Positions 1 to 7,379 of a stretch of DNA of 20,521 bases are shown piece after piece. The DNA comes from Sporisorium sorghi (Eukaryota > Basidiomycota > Ustilaginomycetes > Ustilaginales > Ustilaginaceae): positions 1 through 20,521 of the forward strand of contig JALCCG010000348.1 in the NCBI GenBank assembly GCA_023212695.1. The letters run 5' to 3'. Under the pieces are notes generated by a model. That model did not search any database and was not told the DNA's origin. It was given only the letters and a program-made list of their open reading frames with translations. The translations under genes were made by a program, and so were the position numbers. Position 1 is the stretch's first letter. Each line of letters starts with the position of its first letter.

Positions 1-484
1 AGGTGATTGAGGGCAAGTTTTGATGATGGTGTGAAGGGATGACGTGTTCCCACTAAAAATCTGAAGAAAAGCCTTTTTGGGTGCCTGATCTGCTGGACAA
101 AAATTCTTACAATTATTTTGACATCTTCGACAGACACCACCAGACAACACCACACACATAATCAGCAAGTGCAGTGCATACTGCAAAAGAGAAAAGCCTG
201 CCAAAGTGAATGGTACCTTCAGCAGCCCTGTAGCTCTTTGTTTGTCAGTGCTAGAGACATTCAAAGGCAATGTGAGTTTTTGAGCAAAAAAAAGCCAAAA
301 AACTCATGTCACCTTTGATGACAGACTGAACAGCAACCATGAGGTGTGACGCCATGAGACTTATATGGGCATGTTTGCGTCCTCATTCTCTTTCCCTATG
401 TGGTGTTCATAAGTCTCAACACTGCTGTCATGCTTCACTGGGGTGTTGGTGATCTGTGTGATAGAGAAGGACTAAATACATGAA
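1..484. other. Non-coding left edge, AT-richer
   Basis: No convincing coding region was found here. The open frames are short and begin at non-ATG codons. The stretch is visibly richer in A/T and in TG/CA steps than the DNA beyond about 1.75 kb. It lies downstream of the minus-strand oxygenase ORF, so it may hold that gene's 3' end or transposon-derived filler. No terminal inverted repeat was recognised at the window edge, which cuts the region off. Confidence 0.5.
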
Positions 485-1297
485 TTACTTTTCGGGGCCA
501 AGGACAGCATCCAAAACCTTCTTACTGATGTGTGCTACACCCTCCTTGTCAAAGAGTCCCTGCCTAAAAAAGGCACTGAATGCCCATCTCTGCCCTTTGC
601 ATGCTGGCAAGGTGCTGTGAACCAAAGTGTTGGTGTTGAAGATAGCCACGTCAAGGGGGTCAAGCCAAACTTTGACACCATAGTCATGTAGAACCAGATA
701 GCAGGGTGTGCCAAAGTTGAAAAGAAAGGAAGGTTGATGGTTGCTTGCATCCCTGTGTGCCTGGCCTGTTGTGGTGTTGAAGAATGTTGTTGTTGTCCAC
801 CAAGGGCTGAGAAGGTCTGACTGTCTTTTGAAGTACTTCCTGATAAACCTGCAAAAGTGCTTTTCCCTGTTCTTCATGTCAAGCTGCCACTGAGCAGGTA
901 AAAGTTTCCTGGTGGCAATGAGAAATGTTTTGGTGTGCTGGTTTGTCCAGTTGAGAAGGCCCAGTGCTTGAACATTGTCTCTGCCCTTTGTTGTCGCTGC
1001 GAACCCAAGATAACCATTGCCCAGGGTGTGGTAAATGCCAAGTTCAAAACAACCTCTGGTATCCTGCTCTGCCACCATTGCTGCAACCTCCTGAAAGTGT
1101 CCATATCCTTCATTGGCTGACTCCTGCGCCTTCCTATGCTTCCACTGCAAGCTGGGAGAGATCCTTATCATCAAAGGTTGGCCAGAAATGCTGTCTGCGA
1201 GCATAAGGTTCGTTTTGAGAGTGTTTTCCTCGTGTCCTAGGGTTTGATATGTGTCTGTGCTAGCCTGCGGGGCCTGTGATGCATCAAGGGGAGCCAT
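485..1297 (-). CDS. TET/JBP-like 2OG-Fe(II) oxygenase, possibly transposon-associated
   Basis: The open frame starts at the first in-frame ATG (1297) and encodes about 270 residues. The frame is open a little further, to 1348, but only from a TTG, and an in-frame TGA lies at 1367-1369. In the C-terminal half there is a double-stranded beta-helix oxygenase signature. An H-x-D pair (GQAHRDASN, H181 and D183) is followed by a hydrophobic NFGTPCYLVL strand, then WLDPLDVAIFNTNTLVHSTLP with the distal iron-binding histidine (H227). A GQRWAFSAFF segment supplies an arginine ten residues later that would bind 2-oxoglutarate. The spacing resembles the Tet/JBP or Tet-like fungal oxygenase families, which oxidise methylated bases or travel with large DNA transposons. 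All predicted catalytic residues are present, so it is not obviously decayed. No transposase is visible beside it. A missed upstream exon is possible. Alternatives are another 2OG oxygenase subfamily or a pseudogene. The substrate is unknown. Confidence 0.55.
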   Translation of the reverse strand: MAPLDASQAPQASTDTYQTLGHEENTLKTNLMLADSISGQPLMIRISPSLQWKHRKAQESANEGYGHFQEVAAMVAEQDTRGCFELGIYHTLGNGYLGFAATTKGRDNVQALGLLNWTNQHTKTFLIATRKLLPAQWQLDMKNREKHFCRFIRKYFKRQSDLLSPWWTTTTFFNTTTGQAHRDASNHQPSFLFNFGTPCYLVLHDYGVKVWLDPLDVAIFNTNTLVHSTLPACKGQRWAFSAFFRQGLFDKEGVAHISKKVLDAVLGPEK

Positions 1298-1855
1298 AGA
1301 GCCAGTCTTTGCAATCCTGAGAGTACTAACTTGCTTGCCATTGTGCAAAATGTGTTTTTGAGCCTGTCATTCATTTGCTTGTTGAGTGAGACACTGTTTG
1401 AGGGTCATTTTGGCCATGTTTTCATAAAAATTGAGTGGATGGTGGTGGTTGTAAAGCAAGATTGATGCAGAACAATTTTCGCAAATTATCAAAAATTTGT
1501 GAAACCTCTTTTTAGAGCAGAACTTGAAGAGCCAAATTTGGCTATTGCATTTGGCTCCAGTGCGTCGTTGCGAAACTCTCTACTATATTTGTGCGCCAAC
1601 CTTTTTTTTCTCCCTTTTTTCCTTTTTGTTTATTTCTTTAAATCCTATTTTCTTGCGGCCGCTTTTTTCACCGAGCTGAGACGGAACTCGGAAGCCAAAA
1701 AGCTAAGTTGGCTTCGTCTTCATCTTTGCTGAGCACCCACTTGACTACTCACTCTCACACTCACGCCACCTGAACAGCGCAAGCGGAGTCTTGCAACGGC
1801 ATCCACGCACGACAGCGCACTATACCAGCAAGATTGGTCTCAGATTCTCACAACC
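1298..1855. other. Intergenic region with composition switch and pyrimidine tract
   Basis: This gap separates the AT-richer oxygenase block from the GC-richer conserved genes. It holds a 9-bp perfect inverted repeat (1529-1537 with 1549-1557) and a strong T/C tract at about 1600-1628. Pyrimidine-rich stretches of this kind are common in fungal promoters upstream of housekeeping genes. The downstream part should therefore contain the promoter and 5' leader of the gene that begins at 1856. No TATA box or coding exon was recognised. Confidence 0.5.
1529..1557. repeat. Perfect 9-bp inverted repeat (hairpin)
   Basis: GAGCCAAAT at 1529-1537 is the exact reverse complement of ATTTGGCTC at 1549-1557, with an 11-nt spacer. 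The left arm is itself part of a short AGCCAAATTTGGCT palindrome. It could be a regulatory site or the edge of a mobile-element remnant. Function is unknown. Confidence 0.6.
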
Positions 1856-2293
1856 ATGCCGCTCGTGATTCCAGACTCGAGCCAAGTTCCCACCGTCGTG
1901 GGAGACTATTCCACCGTCACAACGGAAGCACTCCGCGGTCTCAACGCAGATACGCTGGTTCGTGAAATCAAGCGGCTGCAGGACAGCGTTGCTCGACTCC
2001 AAGACTCGAATCGTCAGATCGAGCAATTCGTCCACGAATCCGGGAACGACCTCGATGACTACGACCGCAAAGAGATGCACAACGCTTGCACCGACAACGA
2101 TGCCACGATCGCAAAGCAAAACGACGTTGTGGAGAAGCTCTTTGATGTGCTTCAGGAGAAGACGGGCCACAACGATACACAAGCTCACTATGGTCTCACG
2201 CGTCCGTCAAGCATCGCAAATGCCGACCCGAAGACTGCTTCTGCCACTGATCAAGTTCCGATGCAAGAAGACTCAGAAGGCGTCTTTCTCTGA
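1856..2293 (+). CDS. Tma17/Adc17-like small coiled-coil protein
   Basis: An intronless frame of 145 residues, with the ATG in a good context (ACAACCATGCC). The centre (about residues 23-100) is predicted to form two charged amphipathic helices. The first reads LVREIKRLQDSVARLQDSN. The second follows an acidic turn and carries the pattern DNDATIAKQNDVVEKLFDVL. This two-helix organisation, with an S..L..SN end to the first helix and a DN..TI..Q start to the second, resembles the fungal Tma17/Adc17 family. In yeast that protein is a stress-induced chaperone for assembly of the proteasome Rpt6-Rpt3 pair and co-purifies with ribosomes. The C-terminal 35 residues look disordered. The match is by pattern only, so a generic coiled-coil protein remains possible. 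Its stop lies 161 bp from the stop of the convergent gene. Confidence 0.6.
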   Translation: MPLVIPDSSQVPTVVGDYSTVTTEALRGLNADTLVREIKRLQDSVARLQDSNRQIEQFVHESGNDLDDYDRKEMHNACTDNDATIAKQNDVVEKLFDVLQEKTGHNDTQAHYGLTRPSSIANADPKTASATDQVPMQEDSEGVFL

Positions 2294-2454
2294 GAGAACC
2301 TGCAACACATCGAAACCCGCACCACAGCAAGTCTTGCACGGCGCAAAGAACAAATACACGCAGACCTCAGCACTGTTGGAGTCGGACAACATCGTGAATT
2401 GACAGGCGCGCACAACCATCGACGATGCATCGAGCCGCCTCTTGTTGGACCTTC

Positions 2455-3960
2455 TCAGATCCATTCGCCCGACAACGCCTCGACCTCGATTTCCCTGCTG
2501 GACAGCTCGAGCTCCTTGAGGATCGCCTCGTCTGACAATTTGTCGCTGTCCTGCTGAGCGAGCTCGGCCAGCGCTGCATCGCACAAAGAAGGGCCCAGGA
2601 ATGATAATAATCGTCAGCATCTTGCACCTGGTCAATCCACAAGGCAAAGTCAAACTCACCCTCGCTCTGTTCGTCGCCGAGACCCTTCGACCCGTCATCC
2701 TCCTGCTGCTCTCGCTTGATCAAGAGCAGCTCGACGCCCTTTCGATCCAGCAGTGCCGGCTCTTCCGGTCGCGCATACCGGTTGCCCTTCTTGTTGACGT
2801 CTCCGCCAAAATTCTCCTGCAGCTCGTCCTTGGTCAGGATCGCACGCTGGTCCTCGGGAAGTCCAGCTGCTGGCGCGTTCGGGCCTGTGGGCGCCAGTGT
2901 GGGGTTGCGCATCTGCACGAGCACCGATGACGCGGGATGCAGTCCAAGCTCTTGCTGCACGTCTCCAAAGTCGCCGCTGCTCGGGTGCGAGAGGTGGTAC
3001 GTGAGGCGCACCTCGCGTGACGAAGGCGGATCGGTCTTTTTGATGCTCAGCGCGTAGTGGCCGCGTCCGGCAGGTCGGGCGGCTGGCTTGATGCGGTCAC
3101 CTAATAGTGGGTCAGCAGAAAAGGGAGCGTCGTCACTCATCAGTATCCGCTCAATACCAAATCTGTATGTCCATCGCACTGGCAATCTTACCTCGTGTCT
3201 TTGTAGAGTAGTGCTCTTCGCCCATTCCTTCCGCAACCGCCTTGAGATCTGCGCCAATATCAGCCACCGTAGCCCAGATGGCTTCGCTGTGACGCCCTCC
3301 GATCCCTCCAGGCTCCTGTCCGCTCTTCAGAGCAGCTTCCGGACTCGGCATGCGCTTCTTTCCGAGCGAAACGAGACGGTAAGCAGTCGGATTGGGCGGC
3401 TCCCTCTTGTCGCTCTGCTCGTCCTTGGAAGCGCTCTTACTGCCGGCTGCGTCCGAAGCGGGTGCCGTATCCGACTCGCTCGCTCGCGGAACCAGAAGCA
3501 TGAACGTGTTCTGCACGTCGTCCAGCGACTCGGTGGTGTTCGACTCGGCTTTGTCGCTCGACATGACCTTGGGTCGGTAGAAGAAGTAGACGACGCCCTT
3601 TTCCGTTACATGCCAAGGCACCTCTTTTTGATCCTCAGAATCGCCCTTGTTGATCCCGACATCGTCGCCCTTGAGCTTGTTGTCGATCTTGCGTTGGTCA
3701 CCGGAAAGCTTTGTTGGTGATGATGGTCCATCATTGTTGCTATTCTGCTGAGTTTTCTTATCCTCGACGCCTTGCTCGTCATCGGAGGGCTCTGCCTTGC
3801 GGCTTTTGGTGCGATCCTCCTTTTCTCCCGTCGACGATGTTACTTCGGCATCGAAGGCAGGCTCTTTCCGCTTTGACCCGGCGGCGACTTGATCTTGACC
3901 GGACCGATTGGACGATACCTGCTCCTCCTTCTTGCTTTCGTCGAGTCGAGTTTGTCGCAT
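2455..3960 (-). CDS. Conserved fungal protein of unknown function (three exons)
   Basis: The gene model is exon 1 3960-3192, exon 2 3100-2660 and exon 3 2573-2455, giving 442 residues. Intron 1 (3191-3101, 91 nt) starts GTAAGA and ends TTAG. Intron 2 (2659-2574, 86 nt) starts GTGAGT, has a TGCTGAC branch site and ends GCAG. Splicing intron 2 restores a clean acidic helical tail that ends LSGEWI. The first 110 residues are charged, Ser/Lys/Glu-rich and probably disordered, with lysine clusters such as GSKRKEP that could be nuclear localisation signals. A conserved-looking core follows: PWHVTEKGVVYFFYRPKV (115-132), a DDVQNTFMLLVPR block, RLVSLGKKRMP, HYSTKTRGDRIKPAARPAGR (250-269) and a LTYHLSHP/VQQELGL segment. 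I recall such blocks in ascomycete proteins annotated as 'BTB domain transcription factor', but no BTB fold is evident here. Function is unknown. Confidence 0.8.
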
Positions 3961-4015
3961 GATGGCTTGTGAAGCTCTTGACGGTAGTCGTCTGGGTGGA
4001 ACGTGCCTCTTCGTT

Positions 4016-4042
4016 CGGAGCGGAGAAAGCGCTTTCGCTCCG
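4016..4042. promoter_or_regulatory. Palindromic cluster upstream of the 3960 gene
   Basis: CGGAGCG at 4016-4022 is mirrored by CGCTCCG at 4036-4042, and between them lies the 10-bp palindrome AAAGCGCTTT (4026-4035). The cluster sits 56-82 bp upstream of the start codon at 3960, where a promoter-proximal element is expected. Paired CGG/CCG triplets are the usual recognition half-sites of fungal Zn2Cys6 transcription factors. No specific factor can be assigned. Confidence 0.35.
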
Positions 4043-4167
4043 CGTCGTCTTGACAGACGTCACACCATGACTGTTCGGTGCCTCATCCTCATACCTTGCG
4101 TCGGCTAAAAATTACTAATCATCTTCGCGTTTCTAGCCGCAGGGGTGGAGGTTTTTTTCTTTGGCAC

Positions 4168-4462
4168 ACGCTTAAATCCCCACTCGCTCGAAAGAGCCGT
4201 GAGCTGCCATGATTTCTCTAAATTTGTCAAAATCTCATTTTTCGAATCAAAAACTTGGAGTGACCAACTTTGGACCACCATATCTCCTTCACCATGATCA
4301 TTGATGGCACACAAAGACATCCATACTCTTGCTAACCCCAACCCTAAAGTAGCCCTAACTTACAAAAATCCAAGAGCTCCAAAAAAAGTGGATCCTGAGG
4401 GTGGTTTTCTAAAAAAGGGCACCAGGACGCACTAATTTCAGAACGAGTGTGGATTTAAGCGT
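4168..4462. mobile_element. MITE-like element with 19-bp terminal inverted repeats
   Basis: ACGCTTAAATCCCCACTCG at 4168-4186 is matched in inverse orientation by CGAGTGTGGATTTAAGCGT at 4444-4462, with 18 of 19 positions identical. The 295-bp span between them is AT-richer than its flanks and has no credible ORF. It therefore looks like a small non-autonomous DNA element or a degraded remnant. No clean target-site duplication is visible: the flanks read ggcac on the left and cagct on the right. The true ends may lie slightly outside the repeats, or the duplication has decayed. Confidence 0.5.
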
Positions 4463-4563
4463 CAGCTTTTCGTTGGCTTCAGGCAGCGCGCGCGCTGTGA
4501 CGCGAGGCAGCTGTCACGGCGATGCTCACACACATATCAGTCAGCTGTCACACGCAGTCTCTG

Positions 4564-4788
4564 ATGACTGTCCGCAACCTTTTGCTCGCCGTCGGAGCGG
4601 CAGGTGTCGCTTTCTGCGTTTCTTCAAAAAGCATGTGGTCCTCGTCTTCGCTAAAGCTGCAAGATGTCATTGCATTGACAGGCAAAGAAACAAGGTTTGC
4701 AGCAAAGACCATCGTCGATCCTGAGTCGGTCTTGAGCCAAAGAAAAACCTCAGCACGCTCCGAGAATTCCGAGACGCATCGAACATGA
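4564..4788 (+). CDS. Doubtful small ORF with signal-peptide-like start
   Basis: Starting at the second ATG of a slightly longer frame, this would encode 74 residues. The beginning (MTVRNLLLAVGAAGVAFCVS) has a basic residue followed by a hydrophobic stretch, like a secretion signal or a membrane anchor. The remainder is Ser/Thr/Lys-rich with no recognised motif. Smut genomes encode many small secreted proteins, but nothing else here (promoter, conservation, cysteine pattern) supports a gene. It may be chance. Confidence 0.18.
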   Translation: MTVRNLLLAVGAAGVAFCVSSKSMWSSSSLKLQDVIALTGKETRFAAKTIVDPESVLSQRKTSARSENSETHRT

Positions 4789-5341
4789 GCTGTAGTCTGC
4801 AATGTGACAGTCATCGCTGTATGATTGAATGGTGAAGGCAGAATGACCGACGAAGACCGCATGATCGACCAAAGAAGGCGCTGCTGACTGAAGTTTTCTT
4901 TGGTGATCTGCTTCTGCATCCCGCCTTCCTTCGAGAACTACCTTCGGCCCGAAAAAAACCGAAAGTGTAAGAGCCTTCACACTTTGACAGGTGCGAATCA
5001 GCAATGGAGCTGTTCGACGGGCTTAGACAGGCTGTGGCCGGTTCGACATCGACGAAGAAGCGTCTTGCTTTGCAAGCTCAGCCATCGCTCCGACGACACA
5101 TCAAGAGAAGTGTCACCAACAGCGACACGGCCGCTCATCCTGGCTAAATTCCGAGATGCCCACTCATCATTCGCTCACAGACTTAGCGATCAGAGCTAGT
5201 ATTCAGCACTGCCAACTCTTCCTCCCTCTCAAAGAACCGCCGATGCCCGTCTCTGCTGCTAGTCAGCAGTGACTGGTGTACTGGCATTTCTCAGTCTTGG
5301 CGGCAGTGACAAAGTACGTAGCAGCTTGACTTCGCGCTACG

Positions 5342-5363
5342 TTCGCTCCGCCGCCGGAGCGAA
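5342..5363. promoter_or_regulatory. Perfect 9-bp hairpin upstream of the Rds1-like gene
   Basis: TTCGCTCCG (5342-5350) and CGGAGCGAA (5355-5363) are exact reverse complements separated by four bases (CCGC). The site is about 125 bp upstream of the TATA box. It uses the same CGCTCCG/CGGAGCG words as the cluster at 4016-4042, so one DNA-binding protein could read both. It is a candidate Zn2Cys6-type operator. Confidence 0.4.
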
Positions 5364-5486
5364 GATGCTTTTGCGCGGTTAAAACTTCGTGTCTCTCCTT
5401 GTTCTAGTCGTTTTCAGTGTCTTCTGACAAAGGGAAGGACGCCCTTGATATTTCGAGCCCTTGTCGAACTTTCTGCTGCGGACGGT

Positions 5487-5494
5487 TATATAAG
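5487..5494 (+). promoter_or_regulatory. TATA box of the Rds1-like gene
   Basis: TATATAAG lies 84-91 bp upstream of the start codon at 5578, followed by a CT-rich, CAA-containing leader typical of a fungal transcription start region. A 7-bp inverted repeat (GGACGGT at 5480-5486 and ACCGTCC at 5510-5516) flanks it. A well-formed TATA box suits a strongly regulated gene, such as a stress-responsive one. Confidence 0.65.
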
Positions 5495-5577
5495 TACTGC
5501 TTTGCTCTGACCGTCCAAACCTCTTTTCTCAATCCACGACCTTCTCACACCCACGACCCTCCCGCTACTTTTCCATC

Positions 5578-6765
5578 ATGGTCCTGACCCCTCGTTTCCC
5601 CTCCCTCCTGCAATTTGCGGCCGGATGCGCGTCCTTGCTCGCCTCTGCTTCGGCCGCTCCTAGTCAGCTCAAGCGCGATCAGATGCCCATCGTGCCACCT
5701 GCGCAGCTCGGAGCCGGTGCGGATCCCCGCACTGCTGGCATGAACATCTCGACAGGCTACCAGCCCAACTCTTCTTTCCAAGTCGAGAAGCCCACGTATC
5801 AGGTGTTTTCCAACTTTGACTTTCAGTCGATCGCACTCGCCTTGCACCAGGAGTACATCGAGCTCGACCTGTTCAATTACGGACTCGTCAAGTTTTCCGA
5901 CGCCGACTACGATGCGGTTGGTATCGACGCTGACGACCGACACTTGATCCGACACATGGCGCAGCAGGAGATTGGACATGCTGTGGCTCTTTCCAACATG
6001 CTGGGCGCCAAGGCACCCAAGATGTGCACCTATCGCTACGACTTCCAGACGGTGCCCGAGTTTATCGATTTCTGCCAGAGGCTCACCAAGTGGGGCGAGT
6101 CGGGCGTCTACGGTTTCCTGAATTTGCTCGACAACCGAGCCAGCGCTCAGATTCTGCTCCAGTCGATCACTACGGAGGCGAGGCAGCAGATGGCGTTCCG
6201 TCAGCTGGAAGGCCTGTTCCCCATGCCCGAATGGTTCGAGACGGGCATCCCGCAGTCGTGGGCCTGGACGTTGCTGAGCCCGTGGATCGAGTCTTGCCCC
6301 GAAGAGAACCAGCCGCTGGCTTGGGAGATCTACCCGGCGCTCAACTGGACCAACCAGCCCGACGCCATCGCTGCAGGCAAGGCTGCGGGCGGGCCCTCGC
6401 TGTCGAACAACGTCACTGCTCTCACGCAGGAGGGCCAAGAGAACACATTTGCGTGGGAGAAGCCCGGTCAGACGCAGGGCCCGTACCAGCAGAAGACGAC
6501 GACGCACACCTCGGGCGTGCCCAAGTTTGCAGCCTACGTGTCGCAGTACAACGTGACGTACTCGCCTCTGTACGACGTCGACACGAATGCGCGCACGGCC
6601 AAGGCCAAGCAGCCTGGCGGAACGGTGTTTCCTCAGGGACCGTCGCTTATTAACAGCACCATCTTTGTGGCGCTCACGGACAGCGACACGTTTTATACGC
6701 CTGCCAACCTTTCGCTGATCAACTACCATGTCGTTGCTGGTCCTGCTATTTACCAGGCTGGTTAA
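5578..6765 (+). CDS. rds1: Rds1-like secreted ferritin-fold stress protein
   Basis: An intronless frame of 395 residues. Residues 1-27 form a signal peptide with a hydrophobic core and an Ala-rich cleavage region. LKR at 31-33 looks like a Kex2 processing site, so the mature protein would be secreted or wall-associated. A ferritin-like four-helix domain (about 75-215) follows, with candidate metal or core residues in LALHQEYIELDLFNY (88-101), QQEIGHAVAL (129-138) and TEARQQMAFRQLEGLFPMP (199-217). The classical EARH is EARQ here. I recall that form as usual in the fungal Rds1 family, in which case a bound di-metal centre is uncertain. Several N-glycosylation sequons (NSS, NWT, NVT, NST, NLS) fit secretion. 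The family is named after an S. pombe gene induced by nutrient and temperature stress; its biochemical role is unknown. The gene has a clear TATA box. Confidence 0.85.
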   Translation: MVLTPRFPSLLQFAAGCASLLASASAAPSQLKRDQMPIVPPAQLGAGADPRTAGMNISTGYQPNSSFQVEKPTYQVFSNFDFQSIALALHQEYIELDLFNYGLVKFSDADYDAVGIDADDRHLIRHMAQQEIGHAVALSNMLGAKAPKMCTYRYDFQTVPEFIDFCQRLTKWGESGVYGFLNLLDNRASAQILLQSITTEARQQMAFRQLEGLFPMPEWFETGIPQSWAWTLLSPWIESCPEENQPLAWEIYPALNWTNQPDAIAAGKAAGGPSLSNNVTALTQEGQENTFAWEKPGQTQGPYQQKTTTHTSGVPKFAAYVSQYNVTYSPLYDVDTNARTAKAKQPGGTVFPQGPSLINSTIFVALTDSDTFYTPANLSLINYHVVAGPAIYQAG

Positions 6766-7379
6766 GGTGTCAGCAGCTGGGGGGGGAGACGTTGCGACCC
6801 GATGGACATCTCTTGCTCGGTTTTTGAAGTACCTTAGCATCCCGCTCTTGTCCCTTCGCGATCTGTGTATCACTTTGACAATGTAGGGAGAAGCCATGTT
6901 ATTTGCTCGACCATTCATCCACCAGGTTGTCTATCAGACGATCCATCTCCCCCGTGTCGACTGCAAATGCCATTGTCAATCATGAACTTCGTCCTTTGCT
7001 TTCTATGCCACTTCCTCCTTCCCAGCCACGACTTTGCCTTGAATCGCTTCAGCTTCTGAATAGCTTGACGACACGATGAGCTCCTTTCTTGACGCTGAGC
7101 AGCTTGCTGTTAGCGACATGATTTATTTTTAATTTTTCAATTTCGTTTAGCTGCGTGCCTCTGTGCAAAAAGGCGGTGGCTTGAGCGTTGGCAAGGCTTG
7201 GCGGAATATCAAGCCGAAAGCGTGAGACTCGAGACCCTGAGCTTGCATGTTGCGCAGAACGCCGCAATTTGAGCTGCAGACTTCGCTCTCAACCACCACC
7301 ATCTCGTCATCGATCTCATCCTCGGCTACAAATCTCATTCGGCTTCCAACCAACAGACAGCTCTTGATCATCAACGCAA
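6766..7379. other. Intergenic region, terminator and promoter
   Basis: This joins the 3' end of the Rds1-like gene to the 5' leader of the gene starting at 7380. It holds an 8-base G run (6779-6786) just after the stop codon and an AT-rich stretch (about 7121-7148) that could serve in 3' processing or as an upstream AT element. No coding exon, RNA gene or repeat was recognised. Confidence 0.5.

Larger units (their letters stand above)
3961..5577. other. Long intergenic region, mostly non-coding
   Basis: About 1.6 kb lies between two divergently transcribed genes. It contains a palindromic cluster at 4016-4042, an inverted-repeat-bounded element at 4168-4462, a weak candidate small ORF at 4564-4788, a perfect hairpin at 5342-5363 and a TATA box at 5487-5494. 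The middle (about 4800-5330) shows no coding frame I would defend. It is unusually long for this compact neighbourhood, and part of it may derive from a mobile element. Confidence 0.6.

Noticed and set aside
118..318. A 66-codon plus-strand frame at the left edge
   Set aside because: It begins at TTG, has no motif and is Gln/Ser/Lys low-complexity; chance in AT-richer DNA.
4163..4477. TTGGC as a target-site duplication for the inverted-repeat element (4161-4165 and 4473-4477)
   Set aside because: The two copies lie at unequal distances from the repeat ends (2 bp and 10 bp), so they do not form a proper duplication.
5030..5060. A tRNA B-box-like GGTTCGA near 5039
   Set aside because: No matching A-box, acceptor stem or cloverleaf could be built around it.
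5545..6918. A 457-codon open frame on the minus strand opposite the Rds1-like gene
   Set aside because: It is even longer than the real gene but is Arg/Val/Leu-rich without domains, a typical mirror of a GC-rich codon-biased gene. The plus strand has a signal peptide, ferritin-fold motifs and a TATA box.
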